Positions 26,205-35,157 are shown, counted from the first letter of the stretch. The stretch is DNA of 64,000 bases from Pontibacter sp. Tf4 (GCF_014212495.1 NZ_JACKZC010000012.1:1-64000), one strand, 5' to 3'. Program-made: numbers and translations. The notes: generated by a model not told the origin, from the letters alone.

Positions 26205-26726
26205 ATGGCAGAAATACAACAACAGGCCGACTCCGGTAAAGGTGGGAAAAAACGCGCCAAACGTCAATCAACCAAGATTGACATGACGCCGCTGGTAGAC
26301 CTTGCCGCCCTTCTGATTACGTTCTTCATGCTTACAACCACGTTTAACAAGCCACAGACCATGGAAATTAACATGCCTGTGAAGCCTGATAACATAGAAG
26401 AGCAGATTGCCCTGAAAGCAAGTAACGCCATGACTATTATTCTTGGCGAAGACGACAAGGTATTCTACTACTTCGGGTTGGCGGAAGATAAGCCAGAAGT
26501 GCTTGAGACAACATACGCCGCAGACGGTATCCGCAAAGTTCTGGTATCACCACAGGTTAAGTCTAACGACAAAATGACCATTATGGTGAAGCCTATGGAT
26601 GGTTCCAGATACAAGAACATGGTGGATATCCTGGATGAATTAAAAATAACTGATACCAAAAAGTTTGCGTTAGTTGAGATAGCTGATGCGGATATAAAAC
26701 TGGTACAAGAACAAATTGGAGGTTAA
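26205..26726 (+). CDS. ExbD/TolR family protein, second copy
   Basis: A 173-residue paralogue with a basic N terminus (GKGGKKRAKRQ) and one helix in IDMTPLVDLAALLITFFMLTTTF; Asp32 is the conserved channel residue. The periplasmic part ends with a MVDILDELKITDTKKFALVEI segment typical of ExbD. Paired, unequal ExbD genes are normal in Bacteroidota. tonB starts 3 nt later. Confidence 0.93.
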   Translation: MAEIQQQADSGKGGKKRAKRQSTKIDMTPLVDLAALLITFFMLTTTFNKPQTMEINMPVKPDNIEEQIALKASNAMTIILGEDDKVFYYFGLAEDKPEVLETTYAADGIRKVLVSPQVKSNDKMTIMVKPMDGSRYKNMVDILDELKITDTKKFALVEIADADIKLVQEQIGG

Positions 26727-26729
26727 GAA

Positions 26730-27557
26730 ATGGACGCAAGTAAGTTAGCAAAAGCATCGCTCGATGATATCGTCTTCGAAGGACGAAACAGAGCTTATGG
26801 TGCCTACCTACTTCGCAGACTTTACAACAAGCATATCACGGTTGCGACAACAGTAGCAATTATCTTGTTCTTCCTGTTCCTGAGCATTCCTTTGATCAGT
26901 AAAATGATACAGGGAGACCAGGATGATGAACAAGTGGTAGAGCGAATTGTAACAGAAGTAGACCTGGCCCCGCCACCACCACTGGATGAGACGACGCCGC
27001 CACCGCCGCCACCTCCACCAGATCTTCCGCCACCGCCGCCACCGGTACGTGCTACTGTAAAGTACACCCCGCCGGTAGTTAAACGTGATAACGAAGTGGC
27101 TGAGGAGGAAGAAGTTCCGGATCAGGAAGTACTGGAAGAAATTGACGCCGGTAAAAAAACAGTGGAAGGCGTTAAGAACGCTCCGTTAGACTTAGGTGAA
27201 ATTGACGGTACCAGCGACGTAGTTGCTGAAGTAGTGGAAGAGAAGCCTTTTGACTATGTAGAGCAGATGCCAACTTTCCCTGGTGGTGAGATGGAACTAC
27301 ACAAGTGGGTAAGCAAAAACACAAACTATCCGCCGGCTGCACGTCGTGCAGGCGTGGAAGGTCTGGTTGTTGTTACCTTCGTAATCGGCAAAGACGGATC
27401 AGTATCAGATGTTAAGGTTGTGAAAGGCCTTGGCGCAGGAACTGATGAAGAAGCCGTTCGTGTAGTGAAAGCAATGCCAAAATGGAATGCTGGTAAACAG
27501 AACGGTAGAGCTGTGCCAGTTCGATATACCTATCCATTCCGCTTCAAACTGCAATAG
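26730..27557 (+). CDS. tonB: TonB energy transducer, first copy
   Basis: A 275-residue TonB. Its cytoplasmic start contains VFEGRNRAYGAYLLRRLY, followed by a membrane helix (about 35-58), a proline-rich periplasmic linker with PPPPPPPPDLPPPPPP at about 90-106, and a C-terminal TonB domain from MPTFPGGEMELHKWV to the end (YPPAARRAGVEGLVVVTFVIGKDG). It passes energy from ExbBD to TonB-dependent outer-membrane receptors. It is homologous to the next gene. Confidence 0.95.
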   Translation: MDASKLAKASLDDIVFEGRNRAYGAYLLRRLYNKHITVATTVAIILFFLFLSIPLISKMIQGDQDDEQVVERIVTEVDLAPPPPLDETTPPPPPPPPDLPPPPPPVRATVKYTPPVVKRDNEVAEEEEVPDQEVLEEIDAGKKTVEGVKNAPLDLGEIDGTSDVVAEVVEEKPFDYVEQMPTFPGGEMELHKWVSKNTNYPPAARRAGVEGLVVVTFVIGKDGSVSDVKVVKGLGAGTDEEAVRVVKAMPKWNAGKQNGRAVPVRYTYPFRFKLQ

Positions 27558-27574
27558 TTTAACTATAATTATAG

Positions 27575-27607
27575 AAAACCCGGTCATGAAAATGGCCGGG
27601 TTTTTTT
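27575..27607 (+). terminator. Terminator after the first tonB
   Basis: AACCCGGTCA pairs with TGGCCGGGTT across a short loop with one mismatch, then a run of T. It splits the two tonB genes into separate transcripts or gives partial read-through. Confidence 0.88.
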
Positions 27608-27756
27608 GTGCAAAATAAAAAAGCTCGGCAAGCATACTATTTAAAATTATTTCCGTATATTCAGAATACTATATTCAACAGATCAATGCAATTACCAAAA
27701 GATAAAAACAGCGAAATGAACACCTGACATATTGTTAAACTAAAACCCCCAAAGCC

Positions 27757-28599
27757 ATGAAAGAGAGCTATTTATTCGACATGACCCTGAACAACATTGT
27801 GTTTGAAGGGCGGAACAAAGCCTACGGCGCGTACAAATTGCGCAGCATTTACCACAGGCATATAACTATAGCAGCTATAGTTGCAGTGGCAACTTTTTCA
27901 GCAGGGCTGGTAGGGCCATTAGTAAACAGTATGGTAGCCGGCGAAAAGGAGAAATATGTTAAGCCCACGCTTACCATTAAGGATCCGGTTGTGATTTATC
28001 TGCCACCGCCACCCGTTGCCCCGCAACCCGAGAAAGCACCTGCTTTGCCGGCAACTCCCGAAAAGGTGAAGATAGCCACAGAAGTGTATGCCGACACCAA
28101 AGTTGTAAGGGACAAAGACGTTGTGAAAGAAGTGGAGCTGGCAAACCAGGAAGATCTGAAGAATGCTAATTTCGGGACAGCCAAAGAAGAAGGGATAAAG
28201 CCGGATAACCTGAACACCACCCTGCCAGAAGATGCCCTTAACGGAATTGACGGAGGGACAGGAGAGACAGCACCTGCAGACGAGGCGCTGATATATGCTG
28301 ATGTAATGCCACAGTTCGAAGGCGGCATGGATGACCTGATGAAATACCTGCAGCGCAAAATGCGTTATCCGGGAGCGGCGCAGTCAGCTGGTATAGAGGG
28401 TACTGTAGTAGTAACATTTATAGTTGACCGTACCGGCAAGGTAAGCAACGTGCAGGTGCTGAAAGGCCTCGGGTTTGGTACCGACGAAGAAGCAATGCGC
28501 GTTGTAAAAGGAATGCCGGACTGGACTCCGGGCCAGCAGAATGGTAGACCTGTGGCTGTGCGGTATACCTTGCCCATTAAATTTTCCCTAAAAAAATAA
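27757..28599 (+). CDS. TonB energy transducer, second copy
   Basis: A 280-residue TonB paralogue. The N terminus (NNIVFEGRNKAYGAYKLRSIYHRHITIAA) and C-terminal domain (MPQFEGGMDDLMKYLQRKMRYPGAAQSAGIEGTVVVTFIVDRTG) align with the first copy, but the linker has little polyproline and more Glu/Lys/Val. It follows its own 149-nt spacer after the first gene's terminator, so it may be regulated separately. An AACTATAG...CTATAGTT pair lies in its membrane-helix codons. Confidence 0.93.
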   Translation: MKESYLFDMTLNNIVFEGRNKAYGAYKLRSIYHRHITIAAIVAVATFSAGLVGPLVNSMVAGEKEKYVKPTLTIKDPVVIYLPPPPVAPQPEKAPALPATPEKVKIATEVYADTKVVRDKDVVKEVELANQEDLKNANFGTAKEEGIKPDNLNTTLPEDALNGIDGGTGETAPADEALIYADVMPQFEGGMDDLMKYLQRKMRYPGAAQSAGIEGTVVVTFIVDRTGKVSNVQVLKGLGFGTDEEAMRVVKGMPDWTPGQQNGRPVAVRYTLPIKFSLKK

Positions 28600-28621
28600 A
28601 AATCAGCTAATAAAACAGGGG

Positions 28622-28662
28622 GCAGAGACTAAAAAAGCATAAGCTTTGTAGTCTCTGCTTTT
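28622..28662 (+). terminator. Terminator after the second tonB
   Basis: GCAGAGACT (28622-28630) pairs with AGTCTCTGC (28650-28658), followed by TTTT. The loop is 19 nt and itself contains AAAAGCATAAGCTTT, which can pair internally. Confidence 0.82.
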
Positions 28663-28676
28663 ATATTTAAAGTGAT

Positions 28677-28728
28677 ACCATTAACTTTAATGGTTAAAGA
28701 ATTCGTATGTTACTATAACGTGTAACAT
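28677..28728 (+). promoter_or_regulatory. Two inverted repeats upstream of the small membrane gene
   Basis: ACCATTAA-CT-TTAATGGT (28677-28694) is an 8-bp perfect inverted repeat with a 2-nt spacer. ATGTTAC-N8-GTAACAT (28707-28728) is a 7-bp one that runs into the start codon at 28727. Both look like protein-binding sites or a translation-control hairpin; no regulator gene is next to them. Confidence 0.45.
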
Positions 28729-28984
28729 GTTAAGACCACAGAAAGAAAAGCCAAACACTACATCCTTCGCCAAGTTTGTGCGGATTTTTACCCTGTTGAT
28801 GACCCTATTGTATATGTTGGCAGGGCTGTTCATTATATTTGCGGATGAACAAATGATGAACATTGGCATGGCGCAGAACACCCGCTACATGCTGGGCGGT
28901 ATCCTTATCCTCTATAGTTTAGTACGGTTTGTACGGGCCTATAAAGCAAATACAGACAAAGACAGAAACAGGTATGAAGAATAG
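28727..28984 (+). CDS. Small membrane protein, function unknown
   Basis: An 85-residue protein with two predicted membrane helices (about 18-42 and 52-72) and charged ends. I do not recognise the family. Its last 11 nt overlap the start of the following PstS-like lipoprotein gene (ATG at 28974), which implies translational coupling and argues that it is real. Position after exbBD-tonB hints at the same envelope context only. Confidence 0.75.
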   Translation: MLRPQKEKPNTTSFAKFVRIFTLLMTLLYMLAGLFIIFADEQMMNIGMAQNTRYMLGGILILYSLVRFVRAYKANTDKDRNRYEE

Positions 28985-29912
28985 AATATGTGCGGCGCTG
29001 CTTGCAATGGGAGTAGCTGCTTTAGTAGGGTGCAATAACTCCGGAAACGCTCCGACCGATACACCTACCTCCGGTAAGATCAGCATTAGCGTGGACGAAT
29101 CGTTTCAGCCGATCATTGAAACGCAGGTCAGCACCTTTGAGGGCATCTATAAGTACGCTGACATTACCGCCAACTATAGACCCGAAGGACAGGTAGTAAA
29201 AGACTTGCTTAATGACAGCACCCGGATAGCCGTATTGTCGCGGGAACTGACACCGGAAGAAAAAGAAGTTTTTGATAAGAAGCAGCTGGTACCACGCTAT
29301 ACCAAAATAGCGATAGATGCCATTGCCATAATTGTAAACCGCAACAACCCGGATTCGCTGCTGACCCTTGAACAACTGCGCAACGTGTTTGACGGTAAGG
29401 TAAAAAGCTGGCAGCAACTGAACGGGAAGAGCAACCTGAAAGACATAACCATTGTATTTGATAACAATAATTCGAGTACGGCACGTTATGTGAAAGATTC
29501 GCTTACCACAAACCATACGTTGCCACAAAACACATTTGCATCAGACTCGCACAAAGCCCTGATAGATTACGTAACACAAAATGAGAACGCCCTGGGCGTG
29601 ATCGGAGTGAACTGGATCAGCGACCTGGACGACACAACGGCAATTGGTTTTCAGAAACGAATTAAAGTAGTGGGCATCAGTACAGATCCGGCGCCTCTCT
29701 CAACAGAAAGTTATTATCAGCCGTACCAGGCTTACATTGCGCAGGGCAAATACCCGCTGCTCCGGTACCTTTACATCATCAGTACCGAAGGGCGCACAGG
29801 CCTTGGCACAGGTTTTGCAGCATACGTAGCAGGAGATAAAGGCCAGCGCATTATTCTGAAATCAGGATTGGTGCCAGCTACAATGCCGGTGCGTGTGGTG
29901 GGGCTTAACTAA
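28974..29912 (+). CDS. PstS-like substrate-binding lipoprotein
   Basis: A 312-residue periplasmic binding protein when started at ATG 28974, which gives a lipoprotein signal (MKNRICAALLAMGVAALVGC, lipobox Cys20). An earlier in-frame ATG at 28929 lies inside the upstream gene and is rejected. SISVDESFQPIIETQ, IAVLSRELTPEE, FDGKVKSWQQL and STARYVKDSL match the PstS-like phosphate-binding fold. No pstCAB transporter is adjacent, so it may act with the Ton system or as a sensor; that is inference. Confidence 0.82.
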   Translation: MKNRICAALLAMGVAALVGCNNSGNAPTDTPTSGKISISVDESFQPIIETQVSTFEGIYKYADITANYRPEGQVVKDLLNDSTRIAVLSRELTPEEKEVFDKKQLVPRYTKIAIDAIAIIVNRNNPDSLLTLEQLRNVFDGKVKSWQQLNGKSNLKDITIVFDNNNSSTARYVKDSLTTNHTLPQNTFASDSHKALIDYVTQNENALGVIGVNWISDLDDTTAIGFQKRIKVVGISTDPAPLSTESYYQPYQAYIAQGKYPLLRYLYIISTEGRTGLGTGFAAYVAGDKGQRIILKSGLVPATMPVRVVGLN

Positions 29913-29963
29913 GAATACCTTTACTCAACAATTAGTGCATATAAACTTAACAAGCAAATTAAA

Positions 29964-31613
29964 ATGACGAACAACTGGAAGTATATCCTTTTGATGGCCA
30001 CAGCCTTCCCGACTGCAGCTGCTTTTGCTCAGACAGGAGATGCGGGTAAAAGAGCGTTAGACCTGGAGCGTTACGACGAGGCAAAATCGATCTATAAAAA
30101 ACAGCTTAATGATAAGAATGCAGATAAAGCTTATTATACATTAGGTGATATTTATCTTAAAACAGAGAAGCTGGACTCGGCTGCTTATTACTTTAACCAG
30201 GGTATTGCCAAAAACAAGAAATCTGCCATTAACTATGCAGGTTTAGGTAAACTGGCCATGGAGCAGGGCAACAAAGCAGAGGCAGAAAAGAATTTTGACC
30301 AGGCCCTGAAGCTGAGCAAAAAGAAAGATGCAGATGTGCTGGCTGCTGTAGCAGAAGCTTATATTAATGCTGATAACAGAACAGATGCTGATCTGCAGAA
30401 AGCGGTTGAGTACCTGCAGGCTGCCGTGCAGCGCGACAAAAACAACGCCGCAGCTTACCTGCTGTTAGGTGACGCGCAGCTTGACCTTAAGAAAGGTGGC
30501 GAGGCCATGACCTCTTATGATAATGCTATCCGTATTGATGCAAACAATACAAAAGCATACCTGAGAAGAGGCCAGCTGTACACCAGATCAAGAAACTATG
30601 CTGAAGCTGAAGCTGCTTTCCAGAAAGCGATTGAGATAGATCCGAACTTTGCACCGGCTTACCGCGACCTGGGCGAACTATATTATTTCGCAGGCCAGTA
30701 CGACAAAGCACTTTCTACCTTCCAGAAATATGTGGATATGGCAGAAAAAACGCCTGAAACAAGAGCGAAGTATGCTTCATTCCTGTTCCTGACCAAGAAC
30801 TACGACAAGACGCTGACAGAAGTACAGGAAGTGCTGAAAACAGATCCGAACAACACAGTAATGAACCGTCTGTTGGCTTACTCTTACTTAGAGTTAGGCA
30901 AGCCGGAAGAAGCGCTGAAGGCAATGGAGAGCTACCTGCAGAAAGTAGATAAGAGCAAGCTGATTGCAGAAGACTACGAGTACTATGGACGTATCCTGAG
31001 CAAGAACAACCAGCACGCCAAAGCTACAGAAAACCTGCAGAAGGCAATCGAGATGTCGCCTGACAAAGTGGAACTGTACCAGGAACTGGCATCAGCCTAT
31101 GCAAAAGCAGGGCAGTACGACAAAGCTGTAGCCGTGTACGACAAGAAGCGCGAGAGAACAGAGCCATCTAACGCTGACTTCTACTATGTTGGTAACATTT
31201 ACATGCAGGCTGGTGCCGAAGCTGCCAATGCAGGAAATGCTGCCAAGGCAAATGAGTTCTTCAAGAAAGCAGATGAAACGTATGCAAACGTAACTACCAG
31301 TAACCCTACCTACGCGTATGGCCACTACTGGAGAGCACTTGCCAATGCCAACATGGACCTTGAAAGCTCTAAAGGTTTAGCGAAGCCACACTTTGAGGAG
31401 TTCATTAAACTGGCCAGCGCTGAGCCCGATAAGTACAAAGCAGCTCTGATTGATGCAAACAATTACCTGGGCTACTACTACTATGTAACGCAGCCAAACA
31501 GAGAACTGGCAGAGAAACATTACAAAGAAGTACTGAAGTTAGATCCGAACAATGAGCAGGCAAAAGCTGCTATGAACGAGATCAGCAAAACGCCAGCTAA
31601 AAAGAAGAAATAA
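29964..31613 (+). CDS. Secreted tetratricopeptide repeat protein
   Basis: A 549-residue protein with a signal peptide (cleavage near AAFAQT, residue 22) and about 12 TPR units from residue 30 to 545, for example AYLRRGQLYTRSRNYAEAEAAFQKAIEIDPNFAPAY. It ends in a basic KKKK tail. TPR arrays bind partner proteins, and location after exbBD-tonB and a PstS-like lipoprotein suggests a periplasmic scaffold for that cluster. I saw no AACTATAG motif in this gene, unlike most others. Confidence 0.88.
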   Translation: MTNNWKYILLMATAFPTAAAFAQTGDAGKRALDLERYDEAKSIYKKQLNDKNADKAYYTLGDIYLKTEKLDSAAYYFNQGIAKNKKSAINYAGLGKLAMEQGNKAEAEKNFDQALKLSKKKDADVLAAVAEAYINADNRTDADLQKAVEYLQAAVQRDKNNAAAYLLLGDAQLDLKKGGEAMTSYDNAIRIDANNTKAYLRRGQLYTRSRNYAEAEAAFQKAIEIDPNFAPAYRDLGELYYFAGQYDKALSTFQKYVDMAEKTPETRAKYASFLFLTKNYDKTLTEVQEVLKTDPNNTVMNRLLAYSYLELGKPEEALKAMESYLQKVDKSKLIAEDYEYYGRILSKNNQHAKATENLQKAIEMSPDKVELYQELASAYAKAGQYDKAVAVYDKKRERTEPSNADFYYVGNIYMQAGAEAANAGNAAKANEFFKKADETYANVTTSNPTYAYGHYWRALANANMDLESSKGLAKPHFEEFIKLASAEPDKYKAALIDANNYLGYYYYVTQPNRELAEKHYKEVLKLDPNNEQAKAAMNEISKTPAKKKK

Positions 31614-31637
31614 GGTATAAACCTTAGCTATACACAA

Positions 31638-31668
31638 AAGCCTGCTCCCATAGAGCAGGCTTTTTTTG
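31638..31668 (+). terminator. Terminator after the TPR gene
   Basis: AAGCCTGCTC pairs with GAGCAGGCTT around a 5-nt loop, followed by a long T-run. It ends the exbB-tonB-TPR region. Confidence 0.92.
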
Positions 31669-32425
31669 TCCGGGCCAATGATTAGAGGGATTAGGTTGAT
31701 TGATAGGATTTCTGTTTAGGCTATAGTTAGAACTGCTATAGTTTCATAGTTACGGTTGGTCCAACCACCCCTACCCCTCCTTAGCCAAGGAGGGGAGCTA
31801 TGCCACTACTATAGTTTGAATTTTTAGATTTATAGTTACAGACCAATAGTAGGCAGGCGCAGCCTGCCCCAAGGAATTATAGCCACGAGGAAAGCTACAG
31901 AACTATAGCTGTGCCAGTAAACTATAGTTTAGCTATCGAAAGATTACAGTCTTTGGGTTGAGCGCCTTGTAGATTTCCGGTGGCGCAGCCATTGCGAGGT
32001 ACGAGCAAAGGAAATGTACACCGCGCGATGCCCGAAGACGGGGCCTCCCGGCCTGGGAGGGAGCCAAGTAAACTATAAAACAGTAGGTAAGTAGAGCTCT
32101 CAGGATTAGAAGCAACTATAAAACAACGGCTTGGTTCCAGCAGTAGGCAAAGCAGACTATAGAACTATAGCATTTCAGCATCAACTATAGTTTGAGATAG
32201 ATTTCTCACTACGTTCGAAATGACAAAAGAGAGGAATGAACTATAGAACACATAAGATGTCTTGACTGTGCTCGACATGACACTTCAGAAACTATAGAAC
32301 TATAGCAGCAAGAAAGCTGCAAGCTATCCCCTCTCCCTTACTATACAACTATAAATCAATAAATTCAGCGAAAGACAGGCCGTCTCGTAAAAAAGAAGTA
32401 ATTTTGCATCCTTAAATTTCAGAGC
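31669..32425. repeat. Gene-free patch of degenerate dispersed repeats and AACTATAG motifs
   Basis: About 730 bp without a credible gene. It holds about 15 CTATAG/CTATAA cores, two of them perfect AACTATAGTT (31920-31929 and 32183-32192). It also has an inverted repeat CCCCTCCTTAGCCAAGGAGGGG (31777-31798), GGCAGGCGCAGCCTGCC (31853-31869) and GCCTCCCGGCCTGGGAGGG. Phrases such as TTTCTCACTACGTTCGAAATGACA and GACTGTGCTCGACATGACA look like repeat remnants. A 60-codon minus-strand frame at 31933-32115 is not believable. Confidence 0.6.
32399..32406 (+). promoter_or_regulatory. Candidate -7 box for era
   Basis: TAATTTTG matches TAnnTTTG, 19 nt before the era ATG at 32426. No -33 TTTG is seen. Confidence 0.45.
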
Positions 32426-33313
32426 ATGACAGAAACTCCGCATAAGGCAGGTTTTGTAAGTATAGTCGGGAAACCAAACGTTGGCAAATCTACGCTAATG
32501 AATGCATTGGTGGGCGAAAAGCTTTCCATCATTACCTCTAAAGCGCAGACAACGCGGCACCGGATCATGGGTATTTTGAATGGCGACGATTTCCAGATCG
32601 TGTATTCAGATACGCCTGGTATTATAAAACCACAGTATGCCCTGCACGAGTCGATGATGAGCTTTGTGCGTACTTCACTGGAAGATGCTGATGTTATCCT
32701 TTTCGTGACAGACATTTACGAGAAGCACAACGAGGATGACGTGATCAAAAGATTACAGCATGCACAGGTGCCTATTCTGCTGCTGATCAACAAAATTGAC
32801 CAGGCTACAGAAGAGGAAGTGAAGGAGAAAGTGGCTTACTGGCAGGAGAAGATGAACCCTACTGAAATCCATCCGATCTCAGCGCTGCACAAATTTGGCT
32901 TAGACCAGTTGTTCCAGCGGTTGCTTCATTATCTGCCCGAACATCCGGCCTTTTACCCGAAAGATGAACTGACTGACAAGCCGGAGCGTTTCTTTGTGTC
33001 GGAGATCATCCGTGAAAAGATTTTCCTGAACTATAAGAAAGAGATCCCTTACAGCTGCGAAGTTGTGGTAGAGGAGTTTAAAGAGGAAGAAGAGATCATC
33101 CGGATAAGAGCCGAAATAAGTGTAGAGCGCAAAAGCCAGAAGGGTATTGTCATCGGCAACAAGGGCGAGGCACTAAAAAAAGTGGGCATGCAGGCCCGCA
33201 TTGATATGGAAGAGTTCTTCCAGAAAAAGATATTTCTTGATTTGTATGTGCGCGTGAACGAAAACTGGCGAACAGACCAAAAGCTGTTAAGGCGATTTGG
33301 TTACAGCGAGTAA
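32426..33313 (+). CDS. era: GTPase Era
   Basis: A 295-residue Era, which binds 16S rRNA and aids 30S assembly. G1 is GKPNVGKST at about 14-22, G3 is DTPG, and G4 is NKID. The C-terminal KH domain includes VERKSQKGIVIGNKGEALKKVG (about 232-253). Length is standard. The next gene, der, starts 69 nt downstream, so two ribosome-assembly GTPases are side by side. Confidence 0.97.
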   Translation: MTETPHKAGFVSIVGKPNVGKSTLMNALVGEKLSIITSKAQTTRHRIMGILNGDDFQIVYSDTPGIIKPQYALHESMMSFVRTSLEDADVILFVTDIYEKHNEDDVIKRLQHAQVPILLLINKIDQATEEEVKEKVAYWQEKMNPTEIHPISALHKFGLDQLFQRLLHYLPEHPAFYPKDELTDKPERFFVSEIIREKIFLNYKKEIPYSCEVVVEEFKEEEEIIRIRAEISVERKSQKGIVIGNKGEALKKVGMQARIDMEEFFQKKIFLDLYVRVNENWRTDQKLLRRFGYSE

Positions 33314-33382
33314 GTAGGCGCATGTATTAAAGCTTCGGGGCAAGGTGCTCCGGGGGCACTTTAACTATTTTATATTTTAATA

Positions 33383-34696
33383 ATGTCAACAAACATTATT
33401 GCCATTGTAGGCCGCCCGAACGTGGGTAAGTCTACTTTATTTAATAGGCTTGTCGGACGCAGACAGGCTATTATGGACAACGAAAGCGGCGTAACCCGCG
33501 ACAGAAGCTACGGCCACGGCGAGTGGTGCGGTCACTTTTTTACCGTTATTGATACAGGCGGTTACGTGCACGGCTCCGACGATATTTTTGAAGGCGAAAT
33601 AAACAAGCAGGTAGAACTGGCCATTAAAGAAGCCGACGTGATCCTGTTTATGGTGGATGTGGATGCCGGCCTTACAGGCCTGGATGAAGAGTTTGCCCAT
33701 GTACTGCGCCGCTCAGATAAACCCATTTTTTTAGTAGCAAACAAAGCTGATACCAACGCCCGCGCGCACCAGGTTGGTGAGTTCTATGGCCTGGGTATTG
33801 CCGATGAGATTTATCCGATCTCTTCGCAGAGCGGCTCCGGAACCGGCGACCTGCTGGATGAAGTGGTAAAACATTTTAAAGACAAGGGCATTGAAGACCC
33901 GGAAGCTGGTATCCCGAAAATCGCGGTGCTTGGTCGCCCGAACGTAGGTAAATCATCGTTTGTGAACCTGCTGCTGGGTGTGGAGCGAAATATTGTGACG
34001 GATATTGCCGGAACTACCCGCGATGCCATTCACTCGCACTACAAAGCGTTCGGGAAAGAGTTTATTATAGTTGATACCGCTGGTCTGCGCCGCAAAAGCA
34101 AGGTGAACGAAGATATCGAGTTCTATTCGGTGATGCGCTCTGTGCGTGCCCTGGAGGACTCCGATGTGTGTATTGTGATGCTGGATGCTACCCGCGGCAT
34201 TGAAGCCCAGGACGTGAACATTATTACCCTGGCCGAAAAGAACCGCAAAGGCATTGTAATACTGGTGAACAAATGGGACATGGTAGAGAAGAATACCAAC
34301 AGTTCTAAAGAGTTTGAAGAAGAGATACTGGACAAGATCGCGCCTATCAAGTATGTTCCGGTTGTCTTTACATCAGTGCTTACCAAGCAGCGTATACACA
34401 AAGCCATAGAGGTGGCCATGCAGGTGTACGAGAACAAGACACAGAAAATACCTACCTCAAAGCTGAACGATGCCCTGTTGCCGGATATAGAGCGTTACCC
34501 GCCGCCATCGGTAAAAGGGAAGTTCATTAAAATAAAGTACGTAACACAGCTGCCTACCCATAACCCTACGTTTGCTTTTTTCTGCAACCTGCCGCAGTAT
34601 ATAAAAGAAGCGTACACCCGTTACCTGGAAAACAGAATCAGGGAACATTTCGGGTTTGAAGGTGTGCCGATAAAGGTGTTGTTTAAGAAGAAATAA
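33383..34696 (+). CDS. der: GTPase Der (EngA), double G domain
   Basis: A 437-residue Der with two tandem GTPase domains: GRPNVGKSTLFN at about 10-21 with DTGG and NKAD, and GRPNVGKSSFVN near 182-193 with DTAG and NKWD. A C-terminal KH-like domain ends in EGVPIKVLFKKK. It is needed for 50S subunit maturation. It probably shares a transcript with era. Confidence 0.97.
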   Translation: MSTNIIAIVGRPNVGKSTLFNRLVGRRQAIMDNESGVTRDRSYGHGEWCGHFFTVIDTGGYVHGSDDIFEGEINKQVELAIKEADVILFMVDVDAGLTGLDEEFAHVLRRSDKPIFLVANKADTNARAHQVGEFYGLGIADEIYPISSQSGSGTGDLLDEVVKHFKDKGIEDPEAGIPKIAVLGRPNVGKSSFVNLLLGVERNIVTDIAGTTRDAIHSHYKAFGKEFIIVDTAGLRRKSKVNEDIEFYSVMRSVRALEDSDVCIVMLDATRGIEAQDVNIITLAEKNRKGIVILVNKWDMVEKNTNSSKEFEEEILDKIAPIKYVPVVFTSVLTKQRIHKAIEVAMQVYENKTQKIPTSKLNDALLPDIERYPPPSVKGKFIKIKYVTQLPTHNPTFAFFCNLPQYIKEAYTRYLENRIREHFGFEGVPIKVLFKKK

Positions 34697-34737
34697 AAAA
34701 ATATTCGCGAAAACATTACGGCATTAAAATATAGTTA

Positions 34738-34745
34738 TATATTTG
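34738..34745 (+). promoter_or_regulatory. Candidate -7 box for the small acidic lipoprotein gene
   Basis: TATATTTG matches TAnnTTTG and lies 31 nt before the ATG at 34777. With the terminator downstream it makes this tiny gene a self-contained transcript. Confidence 0.55.
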
Positions 34746-34776
34746 TAACTCGTTTTCAAAAAAACAACAAAACATC

Positions 34777-34968
34777 ATGAAAAAAGTATTCGGTTTATTA
34801 TTCGTTGCTGGTCTGTTCGCTTTCGCATCTTGCAACAATGCAGAAGAAACAGCTACTGAAGTTGAAACTACTGAGACAACTGTAGAAGAGACTGTAGTTG
34901 AAGACACTACTGCTGTAGAAGTTGACACAACTGCTACTCCAGTTGATTCAGCTGCTGCTACTCTGTAA
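34777..34968 (+). CDS. Small acidic Thr/Glu/Val-rich lipoprotein
   Basis: A 63-residue protein with a lipoprotein signal (KKVFGLLFVAGLFAFASC, Cys19) and a mature part made almost only of Thr, Glu, Val, Ala and Asp (about 11 Thr-Glu/Val-Glu steps), with no aromatic residue. I know no function; such peptides look like disordered surface or periplasmic tails. It has its own promoter and terminator. A second small lipoprotein of the same style follows. Confidence 0.75.
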   Translation: MKKVFGLLFVAGLFAFASCNNAEETATEVETTETTVEETVVEDTTAVEVDTTATPVDSAAATL

Positions 34969-35007
34969 TCAGCAACAGTAACCGCCCGGCGTATGGCCGG
35001 AGAAGAG

Positions 35008-35036
35008 AAAGGCACCTGATTTCAGGTGCCTTTTTT
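35008..35036 (+). terminator. Terminator after the first small lipoprotein
   Basis: AAAGGCACCTGA pairs perfectly with TCAGGTGCCTTT with a 2-nt loop, followed by TTTTT. Confidence 0.92.
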
Positions 35037-35157
35037 GCTTTTATACAACTATATAGATTTGTTCGCGTATTCGGTGGCATAATAGCTGAAAGTAGCATAA
35101 AGCTTTGCGATGGGCTGCTCCGGCTAACAAAATGCGTTAAACCAAAACAGACACAAT

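Noticed and set aside
26822..27067. Glycine-rich 81-codon minus-strand frame
   Set aside because: Antisense of the polyproline linker of TonB (CCG/CCA repeats).
31933..32115. 60-codon minus-strand frame in the repeat patch
   Set aside because: Made of degenerate repeats; no start context and no homology pattern.
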